A stretch of DNA of 64,000 nt, from NCBI GenBank assembly GCA_019787685.1, contig JAHNUO010000036.1, positions 1 through 64,000 of the forward strand. The letters run 5' to 3'. Both the position numbers and the translations under genes were made by a program. Source of the DNA: Chiua virens. Taxonomy: Eukaryota; Basidiomycota; Agaricomycetes; Boletales; Boletaceae. Shown here in pieces: positions 36,041-47,487 of the stretch (position 1 is the stretch's first letter; the number at the start of each line of letters is the position of its first letter). The notes beneath the pieces are model-generated. The model was not told where the DNA came from. It was given only the letters and a program-made list of their open reading frames with translations, and ran no database searches.

Positions 36041-36382
36041 CCGTCTTGGACGGCGAGCGTGGGCAAGCTATTTCTCAAGCACGTGATACGCAGTGACACG
36101 TGCGGCACGCCGTCTTGGACGGCGAGCGTGGGCAAGCTCTCAAGCACGTGATACACAGTGATGCATGCAGCACGCCGTCTTGGACGGCGAGCGTGAGCAC
36201 TGTTACTCCTCAACACGTGATACCTGGTATTGTATGCATTGCGCCGTCTTGGACGGCAAGCGGGCATACAGAGGCCCATCAATCAGTGAAATGGTACGTC
36301 CCTGACGTTGACATCGATTACCCTGAACTTACATTACAGCAAGCCACAGGTGTATGGCGTGTGCAGCGTCCGTCCACGACGG
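36041..36382. repeat. Array of CCGTCTTGGACGG palindromes, about 65-69-bp period
   Basis: Palindrome cores at 36041, 36110, 36175 and 36244, spaced 69, 65 and 69 bp, plus an imperfect core at 36370. Each is followed by GCGAGCG or GCAAGCG, and the first three spacers contain CACGTGATAC. This array lies about 500 bp upstream of the SNF2-like gene. Confidence 0.88.
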
Positions 36383-36747
36383 CGGAGAGCGGCCAGTAGC
36401 GAGTAGTATCATTTCGTGCTTGGTGCACGTTGTGATGGTGAGTACGTTTTATTTCATTTAACGATCAGATCGAGTAACTCACTCCCCTTTGACCATTGTG
36501 GCAGATCACACAGTGCATGGGACGGCGATATCATTCGCTCCGTGCTAATCATTTGGATGAACGTTTCCAGAATTGGGGATCGTTGATGGCAAGTGGGCTC
36601 GTTTCGCACTCAGTGCACGTTTTGACGGTGAGTTCATTGTGTCATTCAACGATCTGAGTGACTCATACATACCCCTTTGACCGCATCAGTGCTATATCAC
36701 AACACACCACAAGCGAACAAACGGCGAGCGCATGACGTGTGCAGGCA

Positions 36748-36760
36748 CCATCCAGGATGG
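36748..36760. repeat. Diverged palindrome CCATCCAGGATGG
   Basis: Single copy of the same palindrome family with both arms changed (CG to CA on the left, CG to TG on the right). Symmetry is preserved. Confidence 0.7.
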
Positions 36761-36881
36761 CCGAGAGCAGTCGAAAGTGATGTCGTCATTTCGTGTTTGA
36801 TACACGTTGGTGCGTTCTTTCGTGTACTTAATTAAGATCTCAATCACACACCCTCTAACCATCTTCGTTTTTGCTTCAGCA

Positions 36882-39800
36882 ATGCCTACGGCCAACCTCC
36901 ACACCATCCTGATGTCTCTGAGCAATAACGACGGCCTGCCATGGACTTCAGAGACATGGCAGTCGCTGACTCGTATCAATGGGATCCCCTGGCACTACAG
37001 CCCCGATGCTGTCAATGACAGCCCCGCACCCAACTATCGACAATGGACCGTCTATGACGCCAAGATGGTGAAGACGTTTGCGGCGACTATGTGGGCGACA
37101 GACGAAGCTGATCAAGACTGGTATATGTCGGCACGCACAGCTGACAACAACTCCCGAGGACGCGACGCATGGCACAAATTTATCAAGGACACAAGGATCG
37201 CTTCGATTATCAACAAAGTTATCGACAACTGTCTCACCGAACACGAGCGCAACCCGTACCAAGTAATGCAACAGCACGGCCAACGTTCAGTAAGTGTCAC
37301 GATCGATGACCGACTATGTAACTAATCTTGCTAATTAATCAAGCTCCCTACGGTCGAAGAAGCTCAAATTCTCGATGTTCGGATGGACTTGGCGACTCGA
37401 TTCTTAGGGGACGACGCCTACGTCAACAACGGGAGGGCCCTGCAGAAATGCGTCTCAAGATTCGTCACGACACTCCTCGTCCACTCGTGGAACCGGTTCC
37501 GGAAGACGGTGAACGGAGAAATACCAAGAATGGAGAATCTCATCTCCACAATTAAGACGGAACTTGCAAGTACGTTCAACGGCTCTGTGTTGCTCGCGAT
37601 ATAATCTCACAATTACTGTAGGGTTAAGTGCCGAGGGCTACAAGCCCAAAGCGGCAGAGCTTCTTGACCTTCTTAAGCAAATTCGCAGTGTTACCACTCT
37701 GCTCGTCAAATATTCCGACACTCAGACGATATCCGAATTAGAATTTTTCAAGGACCAACTGGAGGGGCTGCTGGCAGCCGTGCGAAAGGATACGTCGAGT
37801 GATGCTGCAAAGAGTACGTCGTCCATCTGCAAATCGTATCCATCCACTCATGTTCATCAAATAGAATTGCCGAAGGCAGTTGTTGAAGCTTTGTCACAGC
37901 TCGCAAGTGTAGAAGATATCGAGGCGATCACAAACGTCATTCGCGCATCCCTGGAAAATCTCGCCGTCGACACTCACGAGAAATTAGATTTTGAAGGTCG
38001 AGAAGATGTCAGCATTTCAGACTGGAGTGAAGGCGTTGAAGAGCTCGCAAAGCTCACCACCGACGACCTCTGGGTTCGACTTGGCCTTCCTCAAAAGCGC
38101 TTACCTCTGTTCCAGGAATGGACCGACCCCAACATGTTGGTCGACGCATGGAGTGACGAGGGCCAGAAACACCTGGACGACCCAGACTCAGCACGGCAGC
38201 CATTGACCCCTCGCTGGCATCAACTCGTCGGGATCTACAGGACGCTGGAACGAATATTCGACGACAAACCCCTTCTATTGATGGACGGCGTAGGCTTAGG
38301 TAAAACCTTGCAAGCCGTTGGGACCATCGCATGCCTAGCATACTACAGAGAATGTTTCCTCACGAAGGGAACATTTCCTGGACACTTCGGTGAGTTTTCT
38401 CACCATTACCATCTAGCAAACTAATCGAACAATATGATCCAGCCAGCCGCCGCATGAAGACTCCAGACGGAAATATTCCTGACCTCCCGCACATCATCGT
38501 CTGTCCCGTCAACTTAAGGGACCAGTGGGAGTATGAGATAAAACGCTTTCTCAAGCCGGCATCATTCGATCTATTCCCCTACGTTGGTCGTTGCGACAAG
38601 CGCGAAAACTGGTGGGAAGCGCTTTTCGCAAAAAGTCTCCAACGCAATTGCCAGCGTATCATCCTCACCACATATACGGTAGGGAACTTCATTTGCCTAT
38701 ATATTCACATCACAAATTAAATACATATCATGTCTAGGCTGTACAAGACGATGCCACTCGTTGTTTCCGTGCCGGGGTTAAAGAGGACGTGGGGAAAGGC
38801 ATCAAACTCGGTCAATACGAGCGCAACTCTCAGTTGACGGTGTACGGCTGACAATTCGGAGTGTTGGTCATGGACGAGGCACATACGGGCCGCAAGTACA
38901 ACCTTGCACACGTCGCGTGTCGCGAGCTGCGCACCCAGTCAAAGGCACTAATAGCCCTCACCGCCACGCCAGTCACCACCAAACCACAGGTGCGTCTATC
39001 AGAACGGTTCATTCATGCTCGACTAACACTTATTCTCTACAGGATCTATGGATAATGGGCGATCTAATGGGCATCAAAGGCTTCCAAGATCGCGAAGAGT
39101 ACCTCAAGCTTAATCGTGAGGTCAATGCTGCAAATCGGCGTGACAACAAAGCCCTCTGAGACGCAGGCACCGAAGGATCAACGCTTCGAGGCGTCCTTGT
39201 CGGTAAAGTCGATCCGAACGCTCCAGACCTCGACTTCCCCACCGTAATGCGTACTTGGATGGTACTCATGCGGGGACGGTTTGCGGCTCACGTCATTCGT
39301 CGGACGATCAATTCCCTCGATTACGAAGGTAACAAACTTTTCGGCATGCGACCTTATATCGACCACTCGCTCAAGGTCAAGATGTATGAATGGGAGATGG
39401 ATTACTTGCGCAGTTTCGCCAAAGAGATCATCAAGGACAACCCAATGGCCACAGCGCCAGATACTCGCAAGGTACGTACTTCCTTTCCTGATCCACTGCT
39501 CTCTCTCTCTCCGTCCTGGACGGCGCACGCACACCAACACTCGCCGTGTCATGCAACACAGTACTTCTCACTGCACTCGCCGTCCTGGACGGCGCACGCG
39601 CACCAACACTCACCATGCCACGTGACGTGACGCGTCTGAGCTTGTCGTTCGTCTCACGTGACGCAGTGCTTCCTACTGCGTTCGCCGTCCTGGACGGAGA
39701 GCTCGAGTATCGCCTTCAGTATTCCACACACCTCGCTCACTTCTATCATACAGCACTTCTACATCGAATTTTGACGTTCAATGCTCCACCCTCGCCTGAA

Positions 39801-41532
39801 TCCAAAATTCGGCGACTACTGGAGGAAACCGGCATCACTCGAACAGTGGCAGAACAGCTCCGAGAAGACAGTGAAATTGGACGTCCTCACACAAGTCGTC
39901 AAGCACCATCTCCTTGCAGATGGTCAACAGCCCTTGACGATGAACGATGACGGTCACACGCTCGAGCCCAACCTGTCACTGGCGAACGATCCTGAGGAAT
40001 ACGCCGAATCCGATCGCATCGTCATTTATTCGGCATTCCCCTCATCAAATCAAGCCATTGTGGACGTGGGTACCTTTCACTCAATTCATATATTCGCACT
40101 AACGCTCGATCATTGCAGATATTGGGTCTCCATCGTGTCAGGGCCGTGGAACTGAATGGCACCTTGTCCACAAAGAAACGCGTTGAGGCGCTGAATGCCT
40201 TCCAAACCTCCACCAGAACGAATGGACCTCGCGTCCTCATCTTGTCCAATGTCGGGTTGGTCGGGCTCAACTTAGCGTGCGCAAACATAATGATCACTGT
40301 GGTACGTCCTTTTCTTATTTCATTATCACCACTCAGCCTCGATGGCATTCCGTCAGGACACTACTTGGTCAGCACTCGATGATGAGCAACTCCAGGGACG
40401 AATCTTTCGTTTCCCACAGCCCAAGCAAGTTCATATTTACCGTCTCATCGCCCTTGGAACACCCGACGTATTCTTGAACAACATTTCATTCGACAAGGGT
40501 CAGTTACACGCGGCATTTACTGGCGCAGATCCGGAATTTCGTAAGTACATTTACTAACGACTACATACGACTACTAATCCCTTCACCGTAAAACTCATAC
40601 TCTTAGGAGAGATGTTTATTGACCAGGATGATGGCATCGATCTAGTCTCAGTGGCTGACAGCGACGCAACACTCACGAACAACAATCGACAGTCCGCCTC
40701 CCGCAGAGGCAAAGAAAAGGCCACTGCCGACCCTTCGCAAACATCGGCGTCGACTGTGGTGAAGGGAAAAGGGAAGGGTAAGAAGGGTAAGGGTAAGGGT
40801 AAGGCAAAGTCGAAGTCGATCGCTGAAAGTGAGAACACACCCGAGCCCCAGCCCCAGCCCCAGCCCCAGCCCCCTTCTACTCCCCCTCCAGGCGTTCAAC
40901 GCAACGCCGGTCCCTCTCGAGTCGTCCGCTCACCCCAAGCTGGTGACAAACGTCGCCCCTCCGTGGCTACCCCGATCTCACCGCCATCAAAAAATCACAA
41001 ACGTGGTCGCAAAGGATCAGTTGTCCAAGCTCCCACCAAAGCCAATCGTTCGCGCATTAAAAGAAAACCAAACGCTCAGCTCTCTGCAGAGGAGTGCGAC
41101 ATGGAAATCTCCGATCCGTTCCCTTCTTCACCCAGTACTCCTCCTCCCGCCTTCCAGGACGCCGACTTGTCAGAGGATCCTATCCTTCGCGCTCTGCAAG
41201 CACCGCATGGACAGAATGACCCCGACGAGGACCAGGCAATTGCCTTTGCTGCTTTACAAGTCTCGGGTACATCAGGCGCGTTCTCACAACTCCCAGTCGG
41301 CCCCTCCTCACCACTCAGTTCACTGTCATCATCGTCTCCTGCGAGTCCTGCATATATCATGCCGCACCGTGCCCAAACACACAGCGCCACCCTGGCTAAC
41401 CGAAATCCGATGTCAACTAACCAACCCGGGCACGACTTACAGCCCCTCTCGCGTTTGCACAACTCAAATGTGGGTGCTAATCGTAGTGATGGCAGTGGAA
41501 GAAGGGGTCGGAGCAGAGGGGGTCACAAATGA
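36882..41532 (+). pseudogene. SNF2-family helicase-like gene with three in-frame TGA codons
   Basis: Eleven exons splice with clean GT-AG borders: 36882-37289, 37344-37569, 37622-37813, 37865-38389, 38443-38678, 38738-38989, 39043-39471, 39754-40065, 40119-40301, 40357-40540, 40607-41532. The product has a long N-terminal region, Walker A DGVGLGKT (about 38283-38310), motif Ia IIVCPVNLRDQW, DEAH box VLVMDEAH (about 38862), a LTATPVTTK motif III and C-terminal motifs VLILSNVGLVGLNL and WSALDDEQLQGRIFR. A basic Ser/Pro-rich tail with (Lys-Gly) and (Pro-Gln) runs follows. SNF2 proteins are nuclear ATP-driven DNA translocases. TGA stops at 38849, 39157 and 39772 interrupt otherwise coherent helicase sequence; each is one C-to-T step from CGA. 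Non-functional unless these are errors or bypassed. Confidence 0.8.
39472..39753 (+). repeat. 282-bp intron loaded with three palindromes
   Basis: The other introns of the SNF2-like gene are about 50-60 bp. This one contains CCGTCCTGGACGG at 39511-39523, 39580-39592 and 39685-39697, with CACGTG between the last two. The extra length is essentially the palindromic repeat units. Confidence 0.8.
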
Positions 41533-43022
41533 CTTCATTCCGTGGTTGTATACATGATTTGTCAACGCGTACTACTTCACATGTTTGCCTCGTTAGTATA
41601 TATAGCATGCCGACTACATTATGCAGTTTCTACTACGCTTTGCCCATAGTCTTCATTTTCTACACATCTTCATCTGAGAGCGATCATGACCTACCGAGAT
41701 GGTCTGTTCAATCAGGGTGAGTATGGTACAACAAGAAATTCAGGACGTTAACTTTCATCTCTTCACTCTATGCATATGATTGATCATTTACTTTCCCATG
41801 GCCATTGGCGAGATTTGGAAGCAAAGAAACCTAGATTACCCGAAGCTAAAGCTGACATTCTTTGTCATTGGCAGAGACACTACTGTTTCGTCATTGTCTA
41901 CCTCCAAATCATTTCAACATATGCCTAGTCACCATCTCACCTCTTCCCAAGAGACGAGTAAGTAGTGTCAATTGAACCTTGTTCTTTCTTCGCACTGAAC
42001 TCATTACTCATTGCCTTGTAGACGGGACACCAATAGATCGCCCACCAGGGTGCGCCAATGATTGTTACTTGCAATCTCGGGAACCCACCAGTCCTACACA
42101 GCGATTATCAGCGATGTTAGAGGCCGTCCTATTATATCATCATACATGACGAGATCTTTGGCAACAATGTTCAGGTGAGTTCGCACACACAAGGAATACA
42201 TGCAGTTACTGAATCTCGTTCCAGTGTGCAAGAGTTGTCTTTGTCAAAGCTAACATGATCCGTGTCCATTCCTGCTCCTGTTTATATTGAGTGTCCTGTT
42301 TCGAACGTGGCGTCCTTGTCTGTATTCATGTCGACCATCAGATGCTGATGTATGTGAACTGATCGTGAGCAAATTTGCTAGTCAAGCTGACACCAACCTA
42401 GCTCATTTGCGGTCACCCCCACTTCCATTTCGACCCGGACCTCAGATTCGACGATAGCTCTGCTTCAGTTTTCTCCGGGAACCAGACCTTCAACGTTTCA
42501 TTTCAACATCGAGCAGTGGCTGGCTGGCTTCTGGTGGCCACACAAGACATGGTGGGGAACATGTTTTACATGTGATCTCATTGCCTCGACGAATAGCTTT
42601 GCCTTAGTTTTCTCCGGGAACCAGACTTTCAACATTTCAACATCGAGCAGTGGCCAGCTGGCTTCTGGCAGCCACACGAGAACATGGTGGGGAACATGGT
42701 TTACATGTGATCTTATTGCCTCCGTCCAAGAAGGCAATCTTACTTCATCCTACAGGGCAAAGAGATTCGTCTGTTAGAGTGTCGAATTGAACCTCTGCCA
42801 AAGAATGAACATGGACCGGAATGGAGTGCCACAGGAACAGAGTTGGACTGGTGCATGCGGCATGCCAGTCGATCATTCCGTGTGGTAAGTCATGCTCAAT
42901 GGGTCACATGTTTTGTGTTGGTGCCGCAGCTGTAGCACCGAGCTAGCATGGCTGTTCCACTGAACTGACAAGTGTTTCACATGTACTGAGGAAACCCAAC
43001 TTGGGGTTCTGCAATGTTTTCT
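41533..43022. repeat. Gene-free stretch with a direct repeat of about 135 bp
   Basis: No gene recognised. At about 42449-42720 two tandem copies share CTCCGGGAACCAGAC, CATCGAGCAGTGGC and CATGGTGGGGAACATG. The second ends beside a degraded palindrome (42722). Confidence 0.6.
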
Positions 43023-43274
43023 CCGTCCTGGACGGCGTTGGGCTTAGCAAAGTCACCGATTGCATCGCTTCCCTACCTCCACCCACCCTCCGTCCTAGAC
43101 GGCGAGATCACTCAGCTCTCTCACAACATGGTAGCAATCTTCGTGGCCCACTGGTGTGTACAACTCCTCCGTCTGGGACGGCGACCATGCATATCACGAT
43201 TTCTACTGGTTGTATTGTGTTGTATACTGATCACGTGTCTCACAGCCTGTCAACGTGCTCGCCGTCTCGGACGG
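43023..43274. repeat. Palindrome cluster with dissimilar spacers
   Basis: Cores at 43023 (CCGTCCTGGACGG), 43090 (CCGTCCTAGACGG), 43169 (CCGTCTGGGACGG) and 43262 (CCGTCTCGGACGG), at 67, 79 and 93 bp. Unlike the 36-kb array the spacers are not alike, so this is not simple tandem duplication. Confidence 0.8.
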
Positions 43275-43371
43275 CAATGCAATGCAATCCTTTCAAAGAT
43301 ACTATTCGATCGAAATATCATACTTATCAAATATTTAAATTCACCTTGACGTAAGTGTCCCAGTATTTCCT

Positions 43372-44880
43372 TCAATCACTGGACTCTTCCTCCTCTTCTC
43401 GTTCTGCTCGTCCACCAAGCCTTAACGCTGTCAACTGCCTACCTAGAATTCGCTCCGCACTCTCTTCCCTGTCATCAACCGATTCTTCCTCTTCCTCGCG
43501 CTCCATAATTCGTCCACGATGCTCTCGAGCATGCCCTCGACCGTGACCAGGGAGCTGCCTCCCATCTAACCTTCCACCTGCAGGGCCTTCCTCATGCTCC
43601 ACAGATCGTTGACGCTGACGATGAGCATGGCCTTCAGCACGACCAGCTTGCCTTCCAACTCCCCGATTGTCATTTGCTCCTGCACGGACTTGCATTTGCT
43701 CCTCTCCATCTTCTCGTACGTCATTCTCTTCTCTCGCAAGATCTCTTGGGGCGGGGCGAAGGTGAGGCTGTCCATATCTACGTTGTTGTGCTTTTGGGTT
43801 AAGAGCGATGTGCGGTCCACAAGGTGTTTCCCCCACAGGCAGCATTGTCCATTGTGCCGAGTAGTTCGCCCGAGTACACCACATCTTGTCACTTTGAGTG
43901 TATGGAATCCACAACATTGCGTCGAACGTTTTTTTGATGATTCCCCGCACTCGTACGAGTGATTGCGGGTTGAGGACATGTTGAAGTTCCAGCCACTGAG
44001 AATAATAACTGGCTTGTTTGAAGTTTTGCCCAATTGTGGCTGGTTGCTGTGCAGGAAACATCCTGTCGAAGTGTTTCGTCCATTCTGTGCCCGTGCAGAA
44101 TTTATATTGAGCAGCTGTGAAAGGAAGAGCGAGTGTTTGATACAATGCTTCTGTGCCTTCTTCCGTTCGCATGTCCTTCGGAATGTTTGTCCATGAGCCC
44201 TCACGTGCGGACTTATGATTCGGTGCTTGTAGCAGGATGTCCAAGAAGAATTGCTCTAGCAATTTTTGAATTTGCACAGACAACGCTTGCACGCCATCAT
44301 TTCCTTGATTCTCGATCACCTGAAGTCTGTTTCCCCCTCCAAATTCCATGAAATGGTCAACGTCTTCTCCTCTCATTTGATGTGGGGGTCGCATTCGGAT
44401 ATGGTTTAGCCTGTCGGCTTCAATTCGAGGAAGGGGGCGATCATCATCTCGTATGTCGTCTGCACGAAGTGTTTGCTGTCCACTGCGGTTGTCGCTGCGC
44501 TCTGCATTAGACCTGGTCTTAGTCCGTCTGACGCCAGCTGTCCCCATAGCGGCCCGCAAGTCTTGTAGAGAAATCCTGAATGCACCTAAGATCACATCCT
44601 CCGAGAACGATTTGTGATACGGCAGACGGTACGTTCCGTTTCGATCGACCACGATGTCACATATGAAATAAAGACCAGCATTGTACATCAGCGGGATTCG
44701 ATCTTCAGGTTCGGCCGTGTCTTCATCATACATTCTATAATCCAACGGGATTTCCTGGCATGCCTTCTCAGCTAGCTCTGTGAATCGAGTCTCTGGGGTG
44801 TGAAACAGGCCATTAAGAAGCCATATCACCACGCCTCCTAGGACAAGAGCACATTCTGTCTGCCTATCTCTATGTCTCAC
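43372..44880 (-). CDS. Hypothetical protein, long open frame of 502 codons
   Basis: Uninterrupted frame on the minus strand, unlikely by chance in this composition. The N-terminal part includes a hydrophobic stretch LVLGGVVIWLLNGLFHTPE. The middle has a compact region with Trp/Phe/Tyr (WLELQHVLNPQSLVRVRG, FDAMLWIPYTQSDKMW). The C-terminus is an Arg/Glu-rich low-complexity tail with REEEEES repeated. The frame opens at a GTG and the first ATG is about 48 codons in, so a first exon may be missing. Upstream lies the CCCCGT satellite, which could have cut off the 5' end. I do not recognise the family. Similar unknown proteins are often repeat-borne in mushrooms; that is inference. Confidence 0.55.
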   Translation of the reverse strand: MRHRDRQTECALVLGGVVIWLLNGLFHTPETRFTELAEKACQEIPLDYRMYDEDTAEPEDRIPLMYNAGLYFICDIVVDRNGTYRLPYHKSFSEDVILGAFRISLQDLRAAMGTAGVRRTKTRSNAERSDNRSGQQTLRADDIRDDDRPLPRIEADRLNHIRMRPPHQMRGEDVDHFMEFGGGNRLQVIENQGNDGVQALSVQIQKLLEQFFLDILLQAPNHKSAREGSWTNIPKDMRTEEGTEALYQTLALPFTAAQYKFCTGTEWTKHFDRMFPAQQPATIGQNFKQASYYSQWLELQHVLNPQSLVRVRGIIKKTFDAMLWIPYTQSDKMWCTRANYSAQWTMLPVGETPCGPHIALNPKAQQRRYGQPHLRPAPRDLAREENDVREDGEEQMQVRAGANDNRGVGRQAGRAEGHAHRQRQRSVEHEEGPAGGRLDGRQLPGHGRGHAREHRGRIMEREEEEESVDDREESAERILGRQLTALRLGGRAEREEEEESSD

Positions 44881-44884
44881 CGTC

Positions 44885-45290
44885 TCCGGTACCGCGCTCC
44901 GTCCCCGTCCCCGTCGCCTTTTTTGGCTTTTTTTTCGACTCCGGTCCCCGCCCCTGCCGTCACTTCTCGACGTTCGTCTCTCTGTCCCCGTCCCCGTCGC
45001 CCTTTTTGGCTTTTTTATCGACTCCGGTCCCCGCCCCTGCCGTCACTTCTCGACGTTTGTCTCTCTGTCCCCGTCCCCGTCGCCCTTTTTGGCTTTTTTA
45101 TCGACTCCGGTCCCCGCCCCTGCCGTCACTTCTTGACCTTCTTCCTTTCCCTGTTCCCCGTCTGACTTTAATTTCGACTCGGTCCCCGTCCCCGTCCCCG
45201 TCCCTGTCCCCGTCCCCGTTCCCATCCCCGTCCCCGTCCCCGTCCCTGTCCCCGTCCCCGTCCCCGTCCCCACCCCTATCTCTGTCCTCA
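44885..45290. repeat. Pyrimidine-rich satellite and (CCCCGT)n tract
   Basis: Three tandem units of roughly 80-87 bp contain GTCCCCGTCGCC, a T-run and CGACTCCGGTCCCCGCCCC. A hexanucleotide run (CCCCGT) follows from about 45180 to 45275. Frames through it encode Pro/Ser or Gly/Thr repeats and should not be called genes. Confidence 0.85.
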
Positions 45291-47487
45291 TCCCCATTCA
45301 ACGTCTCCATCCCTGTGTTCCTCAAACGTACACTAGCGTACGAAACCCACACCAAGTACTTGCCACTTTTTTTTTCTGGGCTGACGTCTCATCGAAACCA
45401 TCGTCCCAGTTCCCATTTCAGCTCTCCAGGATCCCATCATTCACTGCATAACCTTTCTACAGATACTCTTCTATAACTTTTTAGAATACAAGTACACCCA
45501 TTCTTCCCTTCTTCCCTTCATCCCATAGCCTTCTTGTGACCTATGTTCTACACCTATCCTTTCTCGTCGCCTACCCGTCCTGTCCCTTGGAGACTACCTG
45601 TCCATCTCATCATGTCCGAGTCATAACTACCTGCTATGTGAATCTACTAACCATCACTGTCTCCATCCTCTGTCTGCCACGAGAGCTCCAGGACGCTGCA
45701 ACGAAACCTTTCTTTCCGAATGATGGCAGCACGATCCCTAGTATAAGAGACCCAAGTCCTTCGTGAACCCTGATCACAACGAGCCTTACGCCGTCCATGA
45801 TTTAAGGCTTTGCTCCATCAGTCCCATCACTGCTACCATGTCATATCTACATTTATATCCTGTACACGACATCCTCATCGACCACGAAATCGACAGGACT
45901 GCCATGATTTATACGAATGGCTGCAAAATCAGATCGTTGCCTCGCCGTCCTGAGACTTTTGTCCACCGGAGAAACCGCAGTAAGCTGTGGGTGTCTGTAG
46001 GCAATCCACCCGACTTGCACAGTGCAGACGGTTGGTCCACAGCCCATCCACTGGCAGGCATGACAGTTAGGCTGTGTGTTATGAGTCGCTCGCTTTCAGG
46101 TGGTGTCCCAATCGTCACAAGACTGAATCCTCGACATTCAAAGCCGTCAGGACTGAGAGGTTCATCGGCGGCGTTCTTCAGTTGTCACATTCATGTAGAC
46201 CCGGCAGCGCTCACAAATCTCATTCTCTGGTGATATGGCATCACCCTCGCTGTACCGGTATCATCGGAAGAATATGTTTTCTTCTTTGCTATGTCGCTCT
46301 GGATCTTCGTTCTCATCGTTTGCACTTGCAGCTCAACTAGACCTCTCCTTCCTGAATATGACGAGGTTGATCGACATGTTTGTTGTCGTCAACTCTTTTG
46401 CTCGCTCGATCACACCTTCAAAGTCTGTCGTCTTCGAAAGCAAAAACCCTAGCTTCGTCAGAATTCGAGGTATGTATAATGAGACATCATAATCGTCGTA
46501 ATCGAGGTGTGATTGTGACTGGACTTGATTTTTTGTTTGTTTTTTTTTTTTTTCCACTCACGTATGGACTGAGAACAGGTGATGCGGTTGTACATCCAGG
46601 ACTTTGACACGTCTATCCACAGTCCTGTAGACATGACAGTCAGGCCGACAAGTTGCTGATGTGACCTCCTGGTCATCGTCATGTCACCATCTCTTGAACT
46701 TGCAGTTCTCACTCCGTTCTACCAAGCATGTCATTTATCTGAGCCAGCGCTAACTACCGTCCACACGTCAGTCCACTTGCGACCACTTTTCTTCAGGCCC
46801 AGGTCTGCTTCTAGATCGAATCCGACAGCCCATTTGCCTTTCATCATGGCATTATTGTGGTGCTACCACGTCACGGGGCATGTACTCCAAGTCTCTAACG
46901 CAGTAATATGCCATAGTATGTGATTTGATTTTCGATGCACCTCTTGACCGGATTTTTTTTTCTGTAGAATCTGACCCTTTTCGGCATACCTTCTCGCCGG
47001 GAGGGTTGTCAGCATCCCGTACTCGCATCCTCCTCCATCATTGTCCTTTGACTCATCCCGCAGCGTTGGTCCCAGCTGTCTGGGCTATCCTAGGGTCGCT
47101 TGTGAGTTATTCTAGTCACCGCTCAGGGAGTACTACATGGCAGCCGGAGTGCCTCTCTGGGCGATGACATCCGTGTGTAACACACCCTGACGACTCTATG
47201 TCCAGGGCTGGTGGAGGATCATGCTTGCAGCGAAACCCTTAGTAAGTTAACCCCTTCCGACCGTAGTCCTCTAGTACGCTCAGTAACCGAAGGGGCTTTT
47301 TTTTTTTTTTTGTGAAGCTGATCACGGAAGAGCCTTGGCCCGGCGGGTTAGCGTCTGAGCTGGAGGCGAGGTTGAAACGAAGAAATCGAAGTGATAAAAG
47401 GCGACAGCACTCTTCTCAGAGCTTGTTTCCCATTCGTTACTATCGCCTTGTATTCTCTCCCTCGAATTCAAATCCAACACAGAACCT
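45291..47487. other. Gene-free stretch upstream of the first RecQ-like gene
   Basis: Several medium frames exist, for example 45763-46233, but none shows a domain or codon coherence. Poly-T runs occur at 46530-46553 and 47298-47311. Promoter elements were not identifiable. Confidence 0.45.

Noticed and set aside
39101..39175. An extra intron that would remove the TGA at 39157
   Set aside because: A GTCAAT..GCAG pair exists, but the sequence it would remove reads as conserved coding (EVNAANRRDNKAL), and the other two stops would remain.
41780..42180. Possible small spliced gene after the SNF2-like pseudogene
   Set aside because: Short frames could not be joined into any coherent product.
45006..45476. 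Pro/Ser repeat protein
   Set aside because: Produced by the (CCCCGT)n satellite; both strands are open because of the repeat.
45763..46233. 156-codon plus-strand gene
   Set aside because: No domain, no coherent neighbouring exons, composition like the surrounding non-coding DNA.
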